34,320 bases of DNA from an uncultured Bacteroides sp. (GTDB taxonomy: Bacteria > Bacteroidota > Bacteroidia > Bacteroidales > Bacteroidaceae), in assembly GCA_900553185.1 (NCBI GenBank), contig USCT01000020.1, forward strand, positions 1-34,320. The letters run 5' to 3'. Made by a program: the position numbers and the translations under genes. Below, piece after piece: positions 26,801 through 34,286 of this stretch. The notes under the pieces were generated by a model, which ran no database searches, had not been told where the DNA came from, and saw only the letters and a list, made by a program, of their open reading frames with translations. Numbering within the stretch: the stretch's first letter is position 1; every line of letters begins with the position of its first letter.

Positions 26801-28030
26801 CCCATCGGAACTTCTGTCAGCCACAACGACCTGCGCACGAAAAAAATTCTGGTACCCTATTTTACACCGTTCATCTCGCCACTGATTCCCGCCATCATGC
26901 GACTGGCCGGATACGATGTAGACAACCTTCCGCTCAGCAACACGGAATCCTGCGAATGGGGATTGAAATATGCCAACAACGAAGTATGCTACCCGGCCAC
27001 TCTGATTGTAGGCGACGTAATCAAAGCTTTCAAGAGCGGAAAATACAATCCGGAACAGACCATCGTCGCCATGAGTCAGACAGGAGGACAATGCCGCGCC
27101 AGCAATTACATTTCACTGATCAAAAAGGCACTCGAGGAAGCCGGTTACCCATCGACTCCGGTTATCTCACTGACTTTCGGAAGCTCACTCGACAGCCGTC
27201 AGCCCGGATTCAAGGTAAACTGGCTGAAGATTTTACCGGTAGCCTTACGTGCCATTCTGTATAGTGACTGTATTTCGAAATTCTACTACGCCGCAGCCGT
27301 ACGCGAAAAAGAGCCCGGACAGGCAGCCAGCCTCCGCGACTATTACTTGCAGGAAGGCGAAACACTGATCCGACAATTCCGGACAAAGGAACTTTTGGGA
27401 CGCCTGTCGCAGGCAGCCAGCCGGTTCAACGAAATCTGTCAGGAAAAAGACTGCCCAAAGGTCGGAGTCGTAGGAGAGATTTTCCTGAAATTCAATCCTT
27501 TTGCCCAGAAAAACGTCATCGAATGGCTGACAGAACAGGGAATCGAAGTAGTGCCATCGGTGCTGACCGATTTCTTCATGCAAAATTTCGTCAACCGGAA
27601 AGTCCGGGTAGAATCTTGCATCCAGCATCAGCTGCTTCCGGATTTCGTTTATAAACTGGCTTACAAGATAATCAGCAGGCAAATCGGAAAATTCAACCGG
27701 ACCGGAGAAGAATTCCGTTATTTCCAACCGTTCAAGGATATTTTTGATGAAGCCGACGAAGCACGGAAAGTCATTACCCTGAACGCTCAGTTTGGAGAAG
27801 GCTGGCTGCTACCTGCCGAAATCATGTCGTACGCCCGACAAGGAATCTACAATGTCATCAGTCTGCAACCGTTCGGATGCATTGCCAACCATATCGTTTC
27901 CAAGGGAATAGAAAAACGGATCAAATCGTTTTTCCCTGAAATAAATATTTTATCTTTGGATTTTGATAGCGGAGTTAGCGATGTAAACATAACCAACCGT
28001 TTATTGCTGTTTATTGACCATTTAAAATAA
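23831..28030 (+). CDS. Giant acyl-CoA dehydratase activase-related protein (two BadF/BcrA ATPase modules plus HgdB-like domain)
   Basis: Predicted 1,399-residue cytoplasmic iron-sulfur protein. Two ASKHA ATPase modules of the 2-hydroxyacyl-CoA dehydratase activator type come first, with phosphate loops IGIDVGSTT (residue 4) and IGIDSGSTTTK (residue 321). Each has the paired cysteines that in known activators hold a [4Fe-4S] cluster: Cys124/Cys163 and Cys447/Cys486, both 39 residues apart. A CxxCxxxC motif (Cys604, 607, 611) and a DUF2229 region (LTIGIPRSLNMYENFPFW) follow. From about residue 1005 an HgdB-like domain (VPYFTPFISPLIPAIMRLAG, CYPATLIVGD) completes it. Such giant forms are common in anaerobes; their substrate is unknown and may not be a 2-hydroxyacyl-CoA. 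No separate dehydratase subunits are nearby. It is followed after 6 nt by a TetR gene. Confidence 0.93.
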   Translation: MFKIGIDVGSTTVKVVVLDEQEKICFSRYKRHHAKAGEVVADMLKELQKEKGDLQVSLCITGSVGMGLSERHSIPFIQEVVAATKAIQKDYPDVSSMIDIGGEDAKIVFFEHGEAADLRMNGNCAGGTGAFIDQMAVILGTDVDQLNQLALKAKQVYPIASRCGVFCKTDIQNLVAKNVSREDIAASIFHAVAVQTIVTLAHGWDIQAPVLFCGGPLTFIPALRKAFSEYLHLKDEDMVLPENGTLLPATGAALSRTEKDQTCQLSDLITRLTTERHTTYSSCELKPIFSDPQDYDRWKQRISSHQLGKASLKEGPQDVFIGIDSGSTTTKIVAIDKDRNILFTFYKPNRGHAIETVTEGLNLLRNQCQEHHTQLNIQGSCSTGYGEDLIKAAFQLNAGIVETIAHYVAAHQLDPEVSFILDIGGQDMKAIFVDEGIINRIEINEACSSGCGSFIETFANTLGYTAHDFSQAACQSPNPCNLGSRCTVFMNSKVKQVLREGATVNDIAAGLAYSVVKNCLYKVLKLKDVSELGRHIVVQGGTMRNDAVVRALEQLTGTEVIRCDLPELMGAFGCALYAQSHFQSSASLDDMLSKADYSTHELHCKGCNNQCQVFRYRFANGQDYYSGNRCEKVFTNGAKTEPGENAYRFKNDLLFSRSRQTVEHPLLTIGIPRSLNMYENFPFWHTLFTTCGIQVRLSDESDYREYERNARMVMSDNICFPAKLVHAHVQNLMEHGVDRIFLPFVIFERKGNEQNSYNCPVVTGYSEVIKSVQGTGIPIDSPAISFKEPQLLYKQCRHYLKGLGISESTIKEAFGKARKEQEEFGKALAEHNRQLVEQARQKKRWMVLLAGRPYHTDMLIQHKISEILADMGIQVLSDDIVRDQSLPLEEQVHFLAQWSYPNRILKAAQWSASQDNDVQFIEMTSFGCGPDAFLVDEVRDVLIRNNKPFTLLKLDDINNIGSMKLRIRSLIESMKLFHERKTSVPQTHQKPIGTSVSHNDLRTKKILVPYFTPFISPLIPAIMRLAGYDVDNLPLSNTESCEWGLKYANNEVCYPATLIVGDVIKAFKSGKYNPEQTIVAMSQTGGQCRASNYISLIKKALEEAGYPSTPVISLTFGSSLDSRQPGFKVNWLKILPVALRAILYSDCISKFYYAAAVREKEPGQAASLRDYYLQEGETLIRQFRTKELLGRLSQAASRFNEICQEKDCPKVGVVGEIFLKFNPFAQKNVIEWLTEQGIEVVPSVLTDFFMQNFVNRKVRVESCIQHQLLPDFVYKLAYKIISRQIGKFNRTGEEFRYFQPFKDIFDEADEARKVITLNAQFGEGWLLPAEIMSYARQGIYNVISLQPFGCIANHIVSKGIEKRIKSFFPEINILSLDFDSGVSDVNITNRLLLFIDHLK

Positions 28031-28036
28031 AAAGGT

Positions 28037-28663
28037 ATGTCCGACGAAAATAACCCCCAACACAACCTGGAAGAAAGAATTCTCGAGGCTGCCAAATCCG
28101 TATTCATGGAAAAAGGCTATACAGATGCCAGCATGAGCGAAATAGCAGAGCGGGTAGGTATCAACCGTCCCGGTCTCCATTATTATTTCCGGACAAAAGA
28201 CAAGATGTTCCATGCGGTTTTCGGAATGATTGTTGAATCCATCATTCCGAAATTTCAAGACATCCTGTTGCAAAAAGACATCCCCGTGGCACAAAGAATA
28301 GAACTACTGGTCAATGCCTATTACCAGATGTTGCAGGAAAATCCCAGCCTCCCCCTGTTCATCGTGAGAGAAATCAACCGGGATGCAGATTTTCTTGTCG
28401 ATACATTCTCCCAACTGAATGTTGAACCTTTTTTTGGAAAACTCAGGCAAGGCCTGCAAGAGGAAATGGCCAGCGGAAAAATACGTCAGGTCCCGCTCCG
28501 GGTGGTATTCTTCACTTTTTACAGCGCCCTGATATTCCCGTTTATCTCCAGAAACCTGGTAACCCGACTCATGATGGAAAAGGACGAAACCTTCGAAACC
28601 ATCCTCGAACAATGGAAGCCCTGCATCATCCGTCAGATGGTAAATCTGCTGAGTATGAAATAG
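28037..28663 (+). CDS. TetR/AcrR family transcriptional regulator
   Basis: Predicted 208-residue repressor-type regulator. The N-terminal DNA-binding domain is clear: RILEAAKSVFMEKGYTDASM, then SEIAERVGINRPGLHYYF and RTKDKMFHAVF. The C-terminal ligand-binding half is all-helical and not assignable to a ligand. It lies 6 nt after the activase gene and probably shares its transcript, so regulation of the activase (autoregulated operon) is plausible. A strong terminator follows. Confidence 0.94.
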   Translation: MSDENNPQHNLEERILEAAKSVFMEKGYTDASMSEIAERVGINRPGLHYYFRTKDKMFHAVFGMIVESIIPKFQDILLQKDIPVAQRIELLVNAYYQMLQENPSLPLFIVREINRDADFLVDTFSQLNVEPFFGKLRQGLQEEMASGKIRQVPLRVVFFTFYSALIFPFISRNLVTRLMMEKDETFETILEQWKPCIIRQMVNLLSMK

Positions 28664-28679
28664 ACAGCCATACAACCCG

Positions 28680-28724
28680 GGCCGTCTGTCGGAGTGTATT
28701 CCAAACGACAGACGGCCTATTTTT
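28680..28724 (+). terminator. Rho-independent terminator of the activase-TetR operon
   Basis: GGCCGTCTGTCG (28680-28691) and CGACAGACGGCC (28706-28717) form a perfect 12-bp stem with a 14-nt loop, followed by TATTTTT. Confidence 0.92.
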
Positions 28725-28808
28725 ACCATTCTGCCGCTGATATTCAGATAAAATAACACATCGTACGAAAATAATTTCTTCAAAATCACACCTGTCACAT
28801 TTTTTTCT

Positions 28809-28816
28809 TAACTTTG
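28809..28816 (+). promoter_or_regulatory. -7 element of pgk
   Basis: TAACTTTG matches the TAnnTTTG consensus about 50 nt upstream of the pgk start. No good TTTG was found at the usual -33 distance. Confidence 0.5.
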
Positions 28817-28866
28817 CAGTGCTATCAAATATCCGATTAAAACACTTTAATAAAAATATTGAGATT

Positions 28867-30123
28867 ATGATGACAATTGACAAATTCAACTTTGCTGGTA
28901 AAAAGGCAATCGTTCGTGTAGACTTCAATGTTCCTTTGAACGAAGAAGGTAAAATTACAGATGATACTCGTATCCGTGGTGCACTGCCTACTCTGAAAAA
29001 AATCTTGGCTGACGGTGGTGCGTTGATTATCATGTCACACATGGGTAAACCGAAAGGCAAAGTAAACGCTAAATATTCTTTGAGCCAGATCGTTGACGCT
29101 GTAGCTGCTGCTCTGGGTACTCCGGTTCAGTTCGCTCCGGACTGCGCAAAAGCTCAGGACGCTGCTGCTGCCTTGAAACCGGGTGAAGTATTGTTGCTGG
29201 AAAACCTGCGTTTCTATCCGGAAGAAGAAGGAAAACCGGTAGGTATCGAAAAAGAAGATCCTGCATACGAAGATGCAAAGAAAGAAATGAAAGCCCGTCA
29301 GAAAGAATTTGCCAAGACTTTGGCTTCTTATGCTGACTGCTATGTAATGGATGCATTCGGTACTGCACACCGTAAACACGCTTCTACAGCCGTTATCGCC
29401 GACTACTTCGACGCTGACCACAAGATGCTGGGTTACCTGATGGAAAAAGAAGTGAAAGCTGTTGACAACGTATTGAAAGACATCAAACGTCCGTTCACTG
29501 CCATCATGGGTGGTTCTAAAGTTTCTACCAAGATCGGTATCATCGAAAACCTGATGGATAAAGTAGACAACCTGATTCTGTGCGGTGGTATGGCATTTAC
29601 ATTTGCCAAAGCTCAGGGCGGTAAGATCGGTAACTCACTGGTAGAAGACGATAAACTTCAGCTGGCTCTCGACATCATCGCTAAAGCTAAAGAAAAAGGC
29701 ATAAACCTCGTATTGGGTTGCGACTGTATCGCTGCTGATAAATTCGCTAACGACGCCAACACTCAGGTTTGCGACGACAAGAACATTCCTGACGGATGGA
29801 TGGGTCTGGATGCAGGTCCTAAGACTCGCGAAGAATTCAAGGCTGCCATCAAGGGTGCCAAGACTATCCTGTGGAACGGTCCTGCCGGCGTATTCGAATT
29901 CGATAACTTCGCCGGTGGTTCTAAGGCTATCGCAGAAGCTATCGCAGAAGCAACTAAAGAAGGTGCATTCTCACTGATCGGTGGTGGTGACTCTGTAGCT
30001 TGTATCAACAAGTTCGGTATGGCTGACCAGGTATCTTACATCTCTACAGGTGGTGGTGCTTTGCTGGAAGCTATCGAAGGTAAAGTACTCCCGGGTATCG
30101 CAGCTATCCGTGGCGACAAATAA
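28867..30123 (+). CDS. pgk: Phosphoglycerate kinase
   Basis: Predicted 418-residue glycolytic enzyme that transfers phosphate from 1,3-bisphosphoglycerate to ADP. Family motifs run throughout: KKAIVRVDFNVPLNEEG (substrate-binding signature), TLKKILADGGALIIMSHMGK, LLLENLRFYPEEEG, DCYVMDAFGTAHRKHAS, the hinge AIMGGSKVSTKIGI, LILCGGMAFTF, ILWNGPAGVFE and the nucleotide loop GGGDSVACINKFG. The start at 28867 or the adjacent ATG at 28870 fits the family N-terminus; upstream in-frame codons lie too close to the -7 element. Codon choice is markedly biased toward T-ending codons (GCT, GGT), unlike its neighbours, as expected for a highly expressed gene. Confidence 0.98.
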   Translation: MMTIDKFNFAGKKAIVRVDFNVPLNEEGKITDDTRIRGALPTLKKILADGGALIIMSHMGKPKGKVNAKYSLSQIVDAVAAALGTPVQFAPDCAKAQDAAAALKPGEVLLLENLRFYPEEEGKPVGIEKEDPAYEDAKKEMKARQKEFAKTLASYADCYVMDAFGTAHRKHASTAVIADYFDADHKMLGYLMEKEVKAVDNVLKDIKRPFTAIMGGSKVSTKIGIIENLMDKVDNLILCGGMAFTFAKAQGGKIGNSLVEDDKLQLALDIIAKAKEKGINLVLGCDCIAADKFANDANTQVCDDKNIPDGWMGLDAGPKTREEFKAAIKGAKTILWNGPAGVFEFDNFAGGSKAIAEAIAEATKEGAFSLIGGGDSVACINKFGMADQVSYISTGGGALLEAIEGKVLPGIAAIRGDK

Positions 30124-30150
30124 GATTTGATTTTCTGATCAATCTATCAT

Positions 30151-30180
30151 AAAAAAGGAGGCTTAAAAGCCTCCTTTTTT
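30151..30180. terminator. Bidirectional terminator between pgk and a DUF3857 gene
   Basis: GGAGGCT (30157-30163) pairs perfectly with AGCCTCC (30168-30174) around TAAA, with six As before and six Ts after. The structure can terminate pgk on the plus strand and the convergent DUF3857 operon on the minus strand. Confidence 0.92.
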
Positions 30181-30198
30181 ATTTTATCTGCCGATCCA

Positions 30199-31866
30199 TC
30201 ATTCCGGCAATTCTTTTACAACCAGGGTATGGTTATTGGCATCTTTCCATTCTGCCAGAAGGGCATACAACTCCCTGTAATTGGATGGAGTCTGCAACTG
30301 ACGGCCTACCCGAATGGTACGGGTCACCTTTACTCCGTCTTTCGTCACCTCGTAATTGAATGAAACTTTACCGCAGGCATTGCTGATTTCCTTATCGGCA
30401 CGTCCGGTCCATTTCATTCCTTCAGGCAGACGGACAAAGGTTTCCAGTGTACAATCCATCGTCCTCGGCAACAGGATATTCTCTGAGACAGTCGTATTGG
30501 CAGCATACGCATAAAGCGTACGTACCGGCGACGGATCGGACAGCGTGACTACTCCCCACCCCTCCGCAGGCTTCTGTAACTTTTTCTCATCAACTTCCAG
30601 AGTATCTACCTGTCTGATTTCCTTTGAATTCAGGCAGGCATCCAGCAGCAGAGGTTTCCCTTCCAGGCCGGTCACCGTCATGAAAGGCTGCAGACAGGCT
30701 TCTTCGTTTCCCAGCAAAGTAATCTTCTCGGGCATCAGCTTGCTCCGTGCTACCAACGACATAACCGTAGCCAGTCCCCGACTTTCATTTACAGACGGAC
30801 GCAAGGCACAAACTGCCACTTCGGCTTCCAGTCCGGCTGCCTGCTGCAAGGTGACATCCAGGTTTACCAGTTCCGCCTGGGTTCCACAGGCCGAACGGAT
30901 CACTTCCGAAGCCGGACGCAACCGGTAGCCGGCTTCCTGCAAGGATACACCGCAACTTCCCAACCGGTACAGACCGGCCATATAACCGGCAATGGCATTA
31001 CGCACTGCCTGGGGATCATCTTTTATCCCCCGGGTCAGTTCAGCCAGTTTGGCTTCAACCACGGAACGATTGCCGGGGTTAAATTGTTTACTCAGGGTTT
31101 TCAAGGCATCATTGTACTGTGCCCACGTAGAAGCTACAAAAACGGGCATCATGCCACTGCCAACGGCTTGTACCTGTCCCATATTTCCTCTTCCGGAAGG
31201 ATACGCATAAGGACGAGGCTTCACATCCTTCAACGTCCAGGTAAATGACTTCATTCCACCTCTCTGAGCGATGACCGGTTTGGCCGAAGCATTCAGCAAT
31301 TCATACCGTACCGATTTTCCAGCCGGAACATTCAGACGGAAAACAAACTCATCGATGGGAGAAAGTTCCTTGACCGGACAGCAGACATCAAGTTCCGGCA
31401 GATAACCGGCCTTGCTCACAATGGAATAGTCCAGTACGATGGTGGCACCCAGTTCGAGTCCGGTATGTACTACGACCATTTCTTTCAACCGGTTATAGGC
31501 CGGCGCATTGGCTGCTGCGGCCGGCAAGACCTCCACCAGTGCATTGGCCGGAGTCTGAATCACGGTACCATCCTTCTGACGGGTATAAGATTCGTGGATT
31601 TCCAGTTTCTGATATTCCGGATCATACACAATAAATGTTTCTCCATACAATCCGTTCATAGCCGCGTGTGTGAAAAGAGTCAGCTCCTTTTGTACACGTA
31701 ACTCCTGACTGCCGTCGGCACGCAGGGTATAAGTCTTCGAAAGTTTGCGGAATTCGGCTTCCGATGCGGCTTTTGCCGGCAGAACAGCCAGCAAAAGCAT
31801 TCCCAGTATTCCTATATATACAGATAATGTCTTCATTACTCTTCGCTTCATGTTAAACAATCGCAT
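30199..31866 (-). CDS. DUF3857 domain protein with degenerate transglutaminase-like domain
   Basis: Predicted secreted protein of up to 555 residues. A signal peptide ends at LLAVLPAKA; starts at 31866, 31851 or 31836 all keep it. The N-terminal half is a DUF3857 domain (TYTLRADGSQELRVQKELTL, EIHESYTRQKDGTVI, HTGLELGATIVLDYSI). The C-terminal half follows the transglutaminase-like layout, with a cysteine at SACGTQAEL and LLLDACL at the place of the catalytic Asp, but no histidine occurs between them, so the triad is incomplete. Transglutaminase activity is unlikely; a binding or scaffold role is possible. It lies 6 nt or more after the catalytic-looking DUF3857 paralogue and probably forms an operon with it. 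Confidence 0.82.
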   Translation of the reverse strand: MRLFNMKRRVMKTLSVYIGILGMLLLAVLPAKAASEAEFRKLSKTYTLRADGSQELRVQKELTLFTHAAMNGLYGETFIVYDPEYQKLEIHESYTRQKDGTVIQTPANALVEVLPAAAANAPAYNRLKEMVVVHTGLELGATIVLDYSIVSKAGYLPELDVCCPVKELSPIDEFVFRLNVPAGKSVRYELLNASAKPVIAQRGGMKSFTWTLKDVKPRPYAYPSGRGNMGQVQAVGSGMMPVFVASTWAQYNDALKTLSKQFNPGNRSVVEAKLAELTRGIKDDPQAVRNAIAGYMAGLYRLGSCGVSLQEAGYRLRPASEVIRSACGTQAELVNLDVTLQQAAGLEAEVAVCALRPSVNESRGLATVMSLVARSKLMPEKITLLGNEEACLQPFMTVTGLEGKPLLLDACLNSKEIRQVDTLEVDEKKLQKPAEGWGVVTLSDPSPVRTLYAYAANTTVSENILLPRTMDCTLETFVRLPEGMKWTGRADKEISNACGKVSFNYEVTKDGVKVTRTIRVGRQLQTPSNYRELYALLAEWKDANNHTLVVKELPE

Positions 31867-31872
31867 AAGTGG

Positions 31873-33843
31873 TTACTTTTTTACCACAATATATTCTCCA
31901 TATCCCTTGGCTGCATTTACTGCCTTCCGGAAACTATCCCAGTCGGAAGCTTCGTAAACCCGCTTCTTCAGGCGCAGGGAAGTCTTCAGCTGTAACCGGT
32001 TCCCGTCCTGTTTCAGACATCCGGTAAATCCGGCGCCGGAACCATCCATACTATCCTGCTTTTCTTTCCCCTGCCACTTGTAACCGGCCGGAAGTTTCAA
32101 ACTTTCCTCCAGCTCTACCAAACGGGAGCAGGCGTCCTTGAATCCGTATTTCCGTTTTTCCAGACTGGTATCAATCCGCAGGTAAGAAAGCACCTGCGTA
32201 TAAAGATTATTCAGTACGAAAGGTTTGAAAATCAGCTCGTCTCCATCACCCTTCATTGCATAATCCGGGATTTCGTAGCGGAACGTAATCCGTATCGGAG
32301 CAAGCTGGTAGTCTTTCGGAGCACGCCCGTAATCTACACTTTTCAGCCGGGCCTTGGGAGAGACATTCAGCAACTGACGCTCCAGCGAATTTTTCCATTC
32401 GCTCTGGAATCCGGTGGTGAAGATGCGCCGGATGTTGCTGTCGCTCTGTCCTTCCGCCTCGATGGTAAAAGACCCTTTCAGTGTACCCTTTTCATCGAGT
32501 GTATTCTGAGCCTGAATCCGTACATAATGGTTTTCCGGATCTGAAACCGGTGTCAGGCACAGATCAGTTCCTTCCGGTGTCCCCGGCAGGTAATTCTGCT
32601 GCTGTTCGGCACTGCTCCACAGTTCCCGGCAGAAAGGTACCCACGTAGGATCGAGCGGCATCATCGTTCCGTCACTGAGCTTCACCACAGCCACACAGTG
32701 GTTGAAATGATCGGCAGGAATGGTTTCCACCCGACTGCCTGCCATGGTCATGGCCGGGAAAGCCTCGAATCCGGCCATCCGAAGAAAAGCAATCAGCGTA
32801 CCGGCTATGTCCTTGCACACGCCGCAACGGTCCGTATAGTTCATTTTCAGATTATGCAAGGTAAAGCCTTCGCCCTTACCCATGGAAATGCCTGCATACC
32901 GGATGTTATCGGCTACCCAGTGTGTCAGAACTGCCACTTTCTCCAGTTCGGTTTTCTTTCCACGGATCAGCTCATCCACCTTTTTCCGGGCTTCCGGGAT
33001 AGCGGTAAAGCTGCCATAATCTTCGTTGACACCATAAAACCAGCGCGATTTCTCTTTCCAGTCGGCCGTAGTCGACATCATCAGCTTCGGAGCGGCATCA
33101 TACAGATCCACCATGTTCGGTTCCCGACGGAACGGCATGATAGCTTCTTTTGCGAAAGTATAGACTTTCCGGCCGTCTTCATAACGCATGGAAGAAGTAC
33201 AGTCACCCTGGTAAAACTGAAACTGGATTTCTTTTTCGGCCGGAAGACTGACCCGGTACACCTTCCGCAAGGTAGGATCGCTGGACCAGAAAGGCACGAT
33301 GTCGTAAAACTGTCCGCGCATGGGCGGAATGAAACGCGAATCATCTTCCTCCTGCGGCATATTGCCCAGCAAGGCATACGTAAAACCTTTCTTGTCGATT
33401 TCATAATCGATAACATCCCCCGATTTCAGTTCACCCAGCTCCAGCATGATCTGACGGGCTCCCCAGTAGATGGCTCTGGCCGGAGCCGCATAATCGTATG
33501 CCTTGCTCACATCGACCATCGTATAGGTTCCGTCCGTATGATAGATGGTCACCCGTCTGAAAGTGGCGGCAGCCGTCAGCGGATCGTAATCGTATTTCAA
33601 CACCCGTTGCTGCAAAGCTCCCTCAGATGTCTGTACCTGAACCGCCCGGCAAACCGCAAACGAACCTTGTCCGGTAGGTTCCACCGTCACACTCGTACTG
33701 TCCAATAAATTCACACAAGGATAACCGGCATACTGCTTATCCAAGGGAAGCGGCCCGCCGTTTCTCCACGACTGGGCGTGTGCCACCGTCCCTCCCAGCA
33801 TCAGGACAACAGCGCCCACAAAAAATAGTTTTGTCTTTCTCAT
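31873..33843 (-). CDS. DUF3857 and transglutaminase-like domain protein
   Basis: Predicted 656-residue exported protein. The longest frame starts at 33894, but the ATG at 33843 (MRKTKLFFVG) begins a standard signal peptide ending VAHAQ. An N-terminal DUF3857 domain (LQQRVLKYDYDPLTAAATFR, ELGELKSGDVIDYEID) leads to a transglutaminase-like core with an apparently complete triad: Cys343 in RCGVCKD, His382 in HFNHCVAV and Asp398 in PLDPTW. A C-terminal beta-rich region follows. In Bacteroidales such proteins are exported and of unknown substrate; peptide or isopeptide chemistry is inferred from the fold. It is the first gene of a two-gene unit with the triad-less paralogue. Confidence 0.88.
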   Translation of the reverse strand: MRKTKLFFVGAVVLMLGGTVAHAQSWRNGGPLPLDKQYAGYPCVNLLDSTSVTVEPTGQGSFAVCRAVQVQTSEGALQQRVLKYDYDPLTAAATFRRVTIYHTDGTYTMVDVSKAYDYAAPARAIYWGARQIMLELGELKSGDVIDYEIDKKGFTYALLGNMPQEEDDSRFIPPMRGQFYDIVPFWSSDPTLRKVYRVSLPAEKEIQFQFYQGDCTSSMRYEDGRKVYTFAKEAIMPFRREPNMVDLYDAAPKLMMSTTADWKEKSRWFYGVNEDYGSFTAIPEARKKVDELIRGKKTELEKVAVLTHWVADNIRYAGISMGKGEGFTLHNLKMNYTDRCGVCKDIAGTLIAFLRMAGFEAFPAMTMAGSRVETIPADHFNHCVAVVKLSDGTMMPLDPTWVPFCRELWSSAEQQQNYLPGTPEGTDLCLTPVSDPENHYVRIQAQNTLDEKGTLKGSFTIEAEGQSDSNIRRIFTTGFQSEWKNSLERQLLNVSPKARLKSVDYGRAPKDYQLAPIRITFRYEIPDYAMKGDGDELIFKPFVLNNLYTQVLSYLRIDTSLEKRKYGFKDACSRLVELEESLKLPAGYKWQGKEKQDSMDGSGAGFTGCLKQDGNRLQLKTSLRLKKRVYEASDWDSFRKAVNAAKGYGEYIVVKK

Positions 33844-34031
33844 AATTGTTCTATTAGGTTTCCCAGCAATACATAATGGCATAAAGGTATACATTCTCGT
33901 GCAACTAACCTAACAATTGTAACCTTTTATTTTTAAAACCAATTAAAGAAGTATCAAAATGACAATTTCAAGATGTACTTTTCAGACTACTTTGAAGCCC
34001 CTGTTCCAGTCCGACAGGGAACGTAAGGTAC

Positions 34032-34148
34032 ACATTCTTTCTGATTTAGTGAAAGAATCTACATTCTCCGTACCCGAAACATACATTCCAGACATGCAGA
34101 ACGTACGTTCTCCGCACGGGAAACATACGTTTCGAATCCGGTGAACCC
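34032..34148. repeat. Degenerate 22-bp tandem repeat
   Basis: Units begin at 34061, 34083, 34105 and 34127, exactly 22 bp apart, each opening ACATTC or a one-to-two-base variant (ACGTTC, ACGTTT). A fifth, 29-bp unit begins at 34032. Units 34061 and 34105 agree at 18 of 22 positions, both reading TTCTCCG then CGAAACAT or GGAAACAT. Halves of a unit are partly inverted copies of each other. The 22-bp period equals about two helical turns and is not a multiple of three, so it is not a protein repeat. The 330 bp upstream of the DUF3857 start otherwise show nothing recognisable. Confidence 0.6.
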
Positions 34149-34190
34149 AATTACCGAGAGGACACACCGATTTTCGGAATCCCTACCTGT

Positions 34191-34231
34191 AAAAAAAATG
34201 AGCCTTCCACTTCGCCAAGCAGAAGACTCAT
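34191..34231 (-). terminator. Terminator of a minus-strand gene beyond the right edge
   Basis: ATGAG (34198-34202) and CTTC (34204-34207) pair with GAAG (34222-34225) and CTCAT (34227-34231), leaving single mismatched bases between the two helices. On the minus strand the hairpin is followed by eight Ts (34198-34191). It would end a leftward transcript entering from outside the window. Confidence 0.65.
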
Positions 34232-34259
34232 TCCAAGTTAATAAATAAAAAATGTGCAA

Positions 34260-34286
34260 CCTGCCGCAGTGTCACACGGGGGCAGG
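34260..34286. repeat. GC-rich nested hairpin at the right edge
   Basis: CCTGCC (34260-34265) pairs with GGCAGG (34281-34286), enclosing a second helix GTG/CAC (34269-34271 with 34275-34277). It is much more GC-rich than its surroundings. On the minus strand a short spacer and an A/T-rich run with TTTTTT follow, so it may be an attenuator or a second terminator. No RNA family was recognised. Confidence 0.4.

Noticed and set aside
32698..33708. 336-residue open frame antisense to the transglutaminase-like gene
   Set aside because: The minus strand encodes a signal peptide, DUF3857 and a full triad; the plus-strand product has no family features.
33959..34144. Small 61-residue protein over the 22-bp repeat
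   Set aside because: The repeat period is not a multiple of three, so the frame is not preserved between units, and no promoter or family match is seen.
34032..34148. CRISPR array
   Set aside because: Units are contiguous 22-bp imperfect copies with no unique spacers, and no cas genes are nearby.
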